From contig CAYUEL010000064.1 of assembly GCA_964443025.1 (NCBI GenBank), positions 1-12,166 of the forward strand: DNA of 12,166 nucleotides. The letters are read 5' to 3'. Source of the DNA: JAJFKJ01 sp964443025 (GTDB taxonomy: Bacteria; Pseudomonadota; Gammaproteobacteria; JABCZS01). Shown here in pieces: positions 7,342 to 12,166 of the stretch. Position 1 is the first letter of the stretch. Each line of letters starts with the position of its first letter. The notes under the pieces are model-generated. The model did not search any database. It had not been told where the DNA came from and saw nothing but the letters and a program-made list of their open reading frames with translations. A program made the position numbers and the translations under genes.

Positions 7342-7427
7342 GTCTTTGCGAGGCTCGCAGAGCCGAAGCAATCCATTCTAGTTAAGTAGTGGATTGCTTT
7401 GTCGTGCTACGCACTCCTCGCAATGAC
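7342..7427. repeat. Cloverleaf palindromic element, copy 3 (nested)
   Basis: The 86-bp element has outer stem GTCTTTGCGAG/CTCGCAATGAC with one mismatch at 7345. The left hairpin is GGCTC-GCA-GAGCC (7352-7364). The central stem is GAAGCAATCCA (7365-7375) with TGGATTGCTTT (7390-7400), one pair being a wobble. The right hairpin is GTGC-TAC-GCAC (7404-7414). It is inserted within the family-2 repeat. Confidence 0.92.
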
Positions 7428-7444
7428 GATACAAGCGCGAACGC

Positions 7445-7468
7445 AAGTGAGCGATCAGACGCTCACTT
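7445..7468. other. Perfect hairpin just beyond the carboxylase stop codon
   Basis: AAGTGAGCG-ATCAGA-CGCTCACTT is a 9-bp perfect stem with a 6-base loop, 4 bases past the stop codon on the minus strand. No run of T follows it in the direction of the gene, so it is better read as the repeat's own arm than as an intrinsic terminator. It could still protect mRNA 3' ends, as REP hairpins do. Confidence 0.45.
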
Positions 7469-7471
7469 ACC

Positions 7472-10400
7472 TCACGTCATTTCAAATGCTCGTTTGTGAC
7501 CCGTTATACCATTCTCATGAATCGCTGCTTCTTGCGCGCGGCACGACAAGAATTGGTTAAATGCTTTCTCAGTAGCACCCGGTATTGGCGCAGGCGTCAT
7601 ACTGAGTGATTGCATATCCACTTCCACTTCAATTTCTTCCTTTGCAATGGCTTTTAAGAAATCATCTTGTGATTTAGTATCAAAATTGGGGTTGAAATTA
7701 CCTTGGTTGTTATACATCAGCTTGCTCATTTCAATCACAAAATCAATACTGATCGTTCCATCGCCGTGCGTGCAGCAACGCGCCAATTCAACCAAGTTTT
7801 TAATTTCTTCTGCCGCGGCATCGACTTGTTCTTTCGTACCATAAATTGCCCCAGTTTGCGCATTGTAATTACCATCACCGATATCCGTGATAATAATCGT
7901 AGCCCCTGTTTTTTCTTGAATCATTGCAATGATATCGCTGCCAGGCCACATGTAACCCCAAAAATAAGAAGCGACAGATTTACCGGTCAACAAATCAATT
8001 TCTAATGAATTTAAGCGAATATGTTCAATTCGTTGATTACCAAATGCAAGACCTTTCATCAAATCACCATCTGTGACAGGGAAATTGTCTTTTAATAGTT
8101 GATGCGGTGTTTCCTGTTGGTTGTTTGGGTCTGAAAATATATCATTGATTAAAGGCACCGATATGATTGTTTCTGTTTTTGCTTCAAAATCGCATTCCGT
8201 GACCGGATGTTCCACCTGAAGCCGCGTATTGACTTCAAGAAAATAGACTTTATTGTCTGAGACGATCATTTCAAGGGTACCTACACCTTTATAATTTTTC
8301 TTTAGAGCAAATTCATCTACCGCTGCTTTAACAGCCTGAAGCATGGGCAATGTTAACTCATCCGAATAATCCCCTTGCATTGCATTAGTCTCTCGGGTTT
8401 TTTGATTTTTATTTTGTGCCGTACAATCACGCACATGTAAAACGATAGAACCCATTGCATTCGCTGCAAATTGAACTTCTAAATGCCGTGTTCGTCCCTC
8501 GATACATTGCTCGGTTAACATTTTTCCATTATTAAACATTCTTTCGGAATAAGAAGCGTTTTTATGCAACAATTGAACATAGCGTTGATAATTATCTTGA
8601 TCCCCTTTGTCATTGAGAGAAAATTTCTCAATACCGTAACCACCACCGCCATCGATGGCTTTCAACATCACATTACCGCCTATTTCTTTAATTTGATTGA
8701 ATTCATTGGTGCAAACAGAATGAAGCGGGTGCGTTTGGCTAAAACCACCATTAATATAATCATTCAACTCAGCAGCCTTATAAGAATGATTTCCAAAGTA
8801 TTTTGGATTACAGTGACGCGATTTTTCTACGCCGTGAACCGAATGACGAAACGATAATTTTCCGCCTATTTCTTCCATGGCATCGCTCGGCGGCCCCACA
8901 AACTCAATATTCAAACCTAATCCTTTTGCCGTTTCTTCAAGCAATTTAACAAATCGATAATCCTCGGATAACATTCCCCAACCCGGATGGAAACGTATGC
9001 GTTTATCAGGATTGGCCCGAGCGATTTTAATTAACGCATTGATCACGATCTTATAACTTGTATAACTGTCGATTAGAATAGCCTCACCCGGTTCGGCATG
9101 TTTAATAAGCGGTGAATATTGATCTTCTTTGGTGTAAAGAAGGCGCACATGATGGCCCGCTTGCTTTAAGTCTGCATAGATTTTAGTTGCTGCCACCGAA
9201 CGATTACCAATGACATCAATCACGTTTTCATGATTTTGTTTTGCTTTATCAGTTAATGACAAGAGTTTTCCATAAAATCCTTGTTTTTTCAAACGCGTCA
9301 TTAGATTGTTATCATTTTTATTGTTAGGTTTGGCGTGGGTCACTTCATAATCCATTTTTTTCTGTAACGCATCTATTTCCTCACGCAATATTTGTTGTGA
9401 CGAATTAAGCGTAATGATTTCACGACGAATGGGATCCAAGTTTCCAGGTACCGAATGACTTGATGATCCATTGCCCTTCTCAAGATCCATTTTATCAGTC
9501 ACTGCTTCTTTATATACTATTAAAGGATGACCAGCCGTCACAATATCACCTGGTTTTACAAGCATTTTCTCAACATAGCCGTCTTTATTTGCCACTAACG
9601 GAATTTCCATTTTCATGGCGAAAATATAACCCACTGTCTGATCTTTTTTTACATACTCGCCTTCTTTTACACAGATATCAAGGATTTTCCCTGCCTGCAT
9701 TGATACGAGGGTTTTTCCTTCAATTTCTTTACGGGTTGCCTTACCTAGGGCACGAAAATTCATGGGCTTAATGGATTTATTAAAATAATCCAATGCAATG
9801 TCTAATCGACGTTTTTTAGGAAATAAAAAATATTCGCCTTTGAATTCTTTATCCCGAATGATTTTCTCTTGTTGAGCATAAATCTTTTCAAACACAGCCT
9901 TATAAGCAACCTCATCGCCCGATAATACAGCAGTTATTTCTTGAGGATGATTTTTCATGTAGTTTAATATGGATACCCAAATCTCGGAACGCTCCTTTTT
10001 TAAAAGCATTTTTACATAGGTATCCAATGTTTCCAGTGATAATTTTCCTTGTTTTAATTGCATGTACCGTCGTTCTACTTCATCCGGTAATGGATTTTTT
10101 CCTCGTTGAGATCGTTCGAGTGCCCACAAATATCCTTGTTTATCCCCTTGATAATGAGCAGGATTAGGCTCGCGCCACCACCGCTTTTTGAGGGCTTCTC
10201 TTAACCGTTTAGGATCGCCTAATTCTAACGCCCATGTCACATGTGTTTGTTTGGCCTTTTTCATTAAAATCTTTTGTATGTCTGTTTCAAGCAAACCAAT
10301 GTATTCAGCGCGTACGACCTCTTCTTGAGTTGCAGTGGGCTTAATAAAGCCTTCTTCATATAATTCATCGACAATTTTTTGGGCATCATCTAATTTTGAT

Positions 10401-11974
10401 TTGGCTGTTGCCGTTAATACTTGGGGTCGTATTTTAAATTTTTCCCTGATTTTTGGATGAACCCTTGCGTTCGTTTTAATATTTAGTTTTTCCAATGTTT
10501 CTGCCGGCATTTCTCCCTGTAAAAAATCTTCGACGGCTTTCTTTAAGCCTTTTAAGAAATACTTTTCAACACCCTCGTCTGTCGTTGCTTTTTCTTCTAA
10601 GAGAGCCTTTATCGTTTCAACCGACATGCCTGGTTTAATAATTTTTGCCTCTATCATATTTTGTAATACATTAAGCGCTGCTATTTGCTTATTCTGAAAG
10701 CCTGGCGTTACCGCAAAAGGATATCCCATCAGTTTTCCAACAACATTAAGGGCATGGCCTGCAACTAATAGCGCATCCCTTTCACTTAAATCCAATATTT
10801 TTGCAAGACCCATTTTTTTATCGTCCAGCATGTTTGAAACAGCTGTGACAAAACTGGCAAATGCACCACCCGGAATATCAAATTGACGCAGCTCATGTCC
10901 TTCAAATAATGCTTCGACACGTCTGGCAGAATATTTCTCAGCGACTTTTTTTCCTAATGCGGACATTTTTTTAAGTTTTTCTATTTGACCTTCAGTTAAT
11001 CCTAAATCTATTTTTTCCCTTTTGCATGCTTCATTAATGTTAAGTAAACTTGCAAAGCCCGTATTACGATAACTTTGCTCGCCAACATATTCCGGCTTAT
11101 AGGGATCGCACTCAACGGTGTCAATCACCAATGGGTAATCTACGCCCTTATCTTTACATATTCGAATGGCTTCAAGATACGAAGCGTTCCCAAAGCCTGT
11201 ATCATGCAAATGCAAACCAATGGGAATGATTTCATCTCTGCCTGTTTGCTCTTTTAGATTCTTTTGCAGATCTTTTAATTTCTGAATAATTTTAGGTAAT
11301 AATGTTTTAGCGGCTTCAGGATCTAATTGTCCACCCATGTCTTTCAAGCTGATACGGCATTCATTAAGCGGTATTCCTGATTTGACTAATAAATTAAATG
11401 CTTCTTCTATTTTTTTAACATATAAAGCATCTGGATAAACCTCACCCTTACTGTAAGGAATCGCAATTTCTGCGGTAATACCGTATTCTTTATGCAATCT
11501 AGCCACAGCATTAACTGCCGCTTCAACTTCCTTGGTAATACCCTGTGAATCAAATATTTTAAGCCTCAACAATTCTTTTACCAACTCAGGTGCAACTTTT
11601 TTATTTGCAACGTCTTCGGCTAATTGAGTGACAATATGAATCAAATCTTTTTCATGAGCGGGTTCTAATAAAAATGTATTGGCAGCACGGAACAGCGGTC
11701 TTAATGCGGTATAACGCGCATGCTTTCTTAATTTACGGTAAGTTTCCATGAAATCTTCGTTACGAAATTCTGCCGTAACTTGTGGATCAGCGCCGCCCAC
11801 TTCAAAGGGTCCAAATTTAATTGGCGCGTTGGGATTCTTAAGACTTTCTTGAACTAATTGATCCCATAATTTTATTATTTCAATGACATCGTCATCATCA
11901 AGTGGAATGCGATTTCCGTATAAACCTTGCGAAAAATCCCTGAATACATTTGCTACTTCCAATGTAAAAGCCAT
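7472..11974 (-). CDS. Domain-permuted biotin-dependent carboxylase (pyruvate-carboxylase-like: CT-BCCP-BC) with KH-like C-terminus
   Basis: All parts of a pyruvate-carboxylase-type enzyme are present in one 1500-aa chain, in permuted order. Residues 1-300 are the HMGL-like carboxyltransferase: FRDFSQG (metal ligand Asp13), LFRAAN (Arg96), SLKDMGG (Lys211, the carboxylated lysine) and HLHDTG (His255/257). About 301-500 is the conserved carboxylase domain (FDIPGGAF, VTPGFQNKQ). About 500-745 is an unrecognised helical linker. Residues 752-822 are the biotin carrier, with AMKM and biotinyl Lys788. Residues 917-1330 are biotin carboxylase: HPGWGMLSED, Lys1039, Lys1105 with GGGGYG, His1164, Lys1192, Glu1235 and EVNTRLQVEHPVTE (1247-1260). 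About 1335-1397 looks like a KH module. The likely reaction is pyruvate + bicarbonate + ATP to oxaloacetate, but the substrate is not proven. ATG 11974 has AAGGGA five bases upstream. The stop lies in a repeat, and no partner gene is adjacent. Confidence 0.9.
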   Translation of the reverse strand: MAFTLEVANVFRDFSQGLYGNRIPLDDDDVIEIIKLWDQLVQESLKNPNAPIKFGPFEVGGADPQVTAEFRNEDFMETYRKLRKHARYTALRPLFRAANTFLLEPAHEKDLIHIVTQLAEDVANKKVAPELVKELLRLKIFDSQGITKEVEAAVNAVARLHKEYGITAEIAIPYSKGEVYPDALYVKKIEEAFNLLVKSGIPLNECRISLKDMGGQLDPEAAKTLLPKIIQKLKDLQKNLKEQTGRDEIIPIGLHLHDTGFGNASYLEAIRICKDKGVDYPLVIDTVECDPYKPEYVGEQSYRNTGFASLLNINEACKREKIDLGLTEGQIEKLKKMSALGKKVAEKYSARRVEALFEGHELRQFDIPGGAFASFVTAVSNMLDDKKMGLAKILDLSERDALLVAGHALNVVGKLMGYPFAVTPGFQNKQIAALNVLQNMIEAKIIKPGMSVETIKALLEEKATTDEGVEKYFLKGLKKAVEDFLQGEMPAETLEKLNIKTNARVHPKIREKFKIRPQVLTATAKSKLDDAQKIVDELYEEGFIKPTATQEEVVRAEYIGLLETDIQKILMKKAKQTHVTWALELGDPKRLREALKKRWWREPNPAHYQGDKQGYLWALERSQRGKNPLPDEVERRYMQLKQGKLSLETLDTYVKMLLKKERSEIWVSILNYMKNHPQEITAVLSGDEVAYKAVFEKIYAQQEKIIRDKEFKGEYFLFPKKRRLDIALDYFNKSIKPMNFRALGKATRKEIEGKTLVSMQAGKILDICVKEGEYVKKDQTVGYIFAMKMEIPLVANKDGYVEKMLVKPGDIVTAGHPLIVYKEAVTDKMDLEKGNGSSSHSVPGNLDPIRREIITLNSSQQILREEIDALQKKMDYEVTHAKPNNKNDNNLMTRLKKQGFYGKLLSLTDKAKQNHENVIDVIGNRSVAATKIYADLKQAGHHVRLLYTKEDQYSPLIKHAEPGEAILIDSYTSYKIVINALIKIARANPDKRIRFHPGWGMLSEDYRFVKLLEETAKGLGLNIEFVGPPSDAMEEIGGKLSFRHSVHGVEKSRHCNPKYFGNHSYKAAELNDYINGGFSQTHPLHSVCTNEFNQIKEIGGNVMLKAIDGGGGYGIEKFSLNDKGDQDNYQRYVQLLHKNASYSERMFNNGKMLTEQCIEGRTRHLEVQFAANAMGSIVLHVRDCTAQNKNQKTRETNAMQGDYSDELTLPMLQAVKAAVDEFALKKNYKGVGTLEMIVSDNKVYFLEVNTRLQVEHPVTECDFEAKTETIISVPLINDIFSDPNNQQETPHQLLKDNFPVTDGDLMKGLAFGNQRIEHIRLNSLEIDLLTGKSVASYFWGYMWPGSDIIAMIQEKTGATIIITDIGDGNYNAQTGAIYGTKEQVDAAAEEIKNLVELARCCTHGDGTISIDFVIEMSKLMYNNQGNFNPNFDTKSQDDFLKAIAKEEIEVEVDMQSLSMTPAPIPGATEKAFNQFLSCRAQEAAIHENGITGHKRAFEMT

Positions 11975-11979
11975 AACAT

Positions 11980-11985
11980 TCCCTT
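11980..11985 (-). promoter_or_regulatory. Ribosome binding site of the carboxylase gene
   Basis: AAGGGA on the minus strand, five bases before ATG 11974, fixes the start of the 1500-aa protein. The AT-rich stretch 12000-12060 upstream probably holds the promoter, but I see no convincing -35/-10 pair at proper spacing. Confidence 0.7.
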
Positions 11986-12069
11986 AATGGTTTAATGAAA
12001 ACTAATTCTGCGCAAACCGCTAATCATCTTATATATTGATGAGTTTTGCAAGTTATGCGCGCAATCCTT

Positions 12070-12166
12070 TACGTGAACGTGAACGAAGTGATGAGCGCGA
12101 GTCAGAGATACCTTGTCTTTGCGAGGCTCGCAGAGCCGAAGCAATCCATTCTAGTTAAGTAGTGGA
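12070..12166. repeat. Family-2/family-1 compound repeat, left part (cut by window edge)
   Basis: These 97 bases match 7297-7393 at 94 positions in the same orientation. The differences are GA/AG after the GATG and one C/T after GATAC. The copy starts TACGTGAACGTGAACGAAG and runs into the cloverleaf element at 12115. The two compound copies lie 4773 bp apart and bracket the carboxylase gene as direct repeats. Confidence 0.93.
12115..12166. repeat. Cloverleaf palindromic element, copy 4 (partial)
   Basis: GTCTTTGCGAGG followed by the left hairpin GGCTC-GCA-GAGCC and the first arm of the central stem (GAAGCAATCCA) are present. The right half lies outside the window. It shares the A-to-T change in the outer stem with the copy at 7342, so these two are close relatives. 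Confidence 0.88.

Larger units (their letters stand above)
7133..7471. other. Repeat-filled non-coding region between the protease-like and carboxylase genes
   Basis: No gene is supported here. Bases 7133-7235 are an AT-rich leader of the minus-strand gene. Bases 7240-7296 hold CTCTCG/GCTCGCGG-type repeat debris. From 7297 on, the family-2 repeat carries a nested family-1 element and reaches into the stop codon of the carboxylase. A 64-codon open frame at 7191-7385 is made mostly of repeat sequence. Confidence 0.7.
7297..7478. repeat. MITE-like TACGTGA repeat interrupted by a cloverleaf element
   Basis: The left end TACGTGAACGTGAACGAAG (7297) and the block GACGCGAGTCAGAG match the copies at 3495 and 12070. 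The right part CGCGAACGCAAGTGAGCGA (7436-7454) and terminal CTCACGT (7471-7477) match the 3495 copy. Between them, about 101 extra bases (7335-7435) contain the cloverleaf element at 7342-7427, with GATAC on both sides (7334-7338 and 7428-7432). The right end supplies the last codon and TGA stop (7477-7472) of the carboxylase gene. Confidence 0.75.

Noticed and set aside
7191..7385. 64-codon open frame on the plus strand
   Set aside because: More than half of it is repeat sequence; it has no ribosome site and its composition is repeat-driven.
9460..9771. 103-codon plus-strand frame opposite the carboxylase gene
   Set aside because: It lies antisense to the biotin-carrier domain, whose motif and lysine are clear on the other strand.

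Overview
The window suggests a gammaproteobacterium, probably a host-associated relative of Legionella/Coxiella. The support is: accA lying directly before tilS with overlapping ends, eukaryote-facing orphan genes including a large YopT-like (C58) cysteine-protease candidate, and many small palindromic repeats of the kind seen in intracellular bacteria. The lineage is an inference, because no rRNA or other phylogenetic marker is present.

Layout. Bases 1-214 (minus) hold the 5' part of an unrecognised gene that runs off the window edge. Bases 273-2547 (minus) are the core block accA-tilS: the acetyl-CoA carboxylase alpha subunit of fatty-acid synthesis, then the tRNA-Ile lysidine synthetase. 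tilS carries two palindromic elements inserted in frame. From 2709 to 7132 lies an accessory stretch of three orphans: a four-pass membrane protein behind a near-consensus sigma70 promoter (plus), a 220-aa soluble protein (plus), and a ~932-aa AT-rich protein (minus) whose N-terminal third has a C58-like Cys/His/Asp triad. The 220-aa and 932-aa genes converge and overlap by 38 bp. Bases 7133-7471 are repeat-filled non-coding DNA. Bases 7472-11974 (minus) encode a 1500-aa biotin-dependent carboxylase with permuted domain order, carboxyltransferase - biotin carrier - biotin carboxylase (normal pyruvate carboxylase is BC - CT - carrier), plus an apparent degenerate KH-like module at the C-terminus. 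Its upstream flank leads into another repeat copy cut by the window edge.

Two repeat families dominate the rest. Family 1 is an 82-86 bp palindrome (ends GTCATTGCGA/TCGCAATGAC) that folds as a four-stem cloverleaf. Its two side hairpins differ in sequence between copies but stay paired. Copies lie at 444-525, 819-904, 7342-7427 and 12115-12166 (partial). Family 2 is a MITE-like repeat with TACGTGA/TCACGTA-type ends at 3495-3670 and 7297-7478, and a left part at 12070. The 7297 copy has a family-1 element nested in it, while the 3495 copy shows the uninterrupted junction. Family 2 supplies the C-terminal codons and stop of the membrane protein and the stop codon of the carboxylase.

The two biotin-linked genes (accA and the large carboxylase) are both central carbon metabolism. 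Nothing in the sequence ties the three orphan genes to them. The most novel items are the permuted carboxylase with its KH-like tail, the covarying cloverleaf repeats that are tolerated inside tilS, and the C58-like candidate effector.
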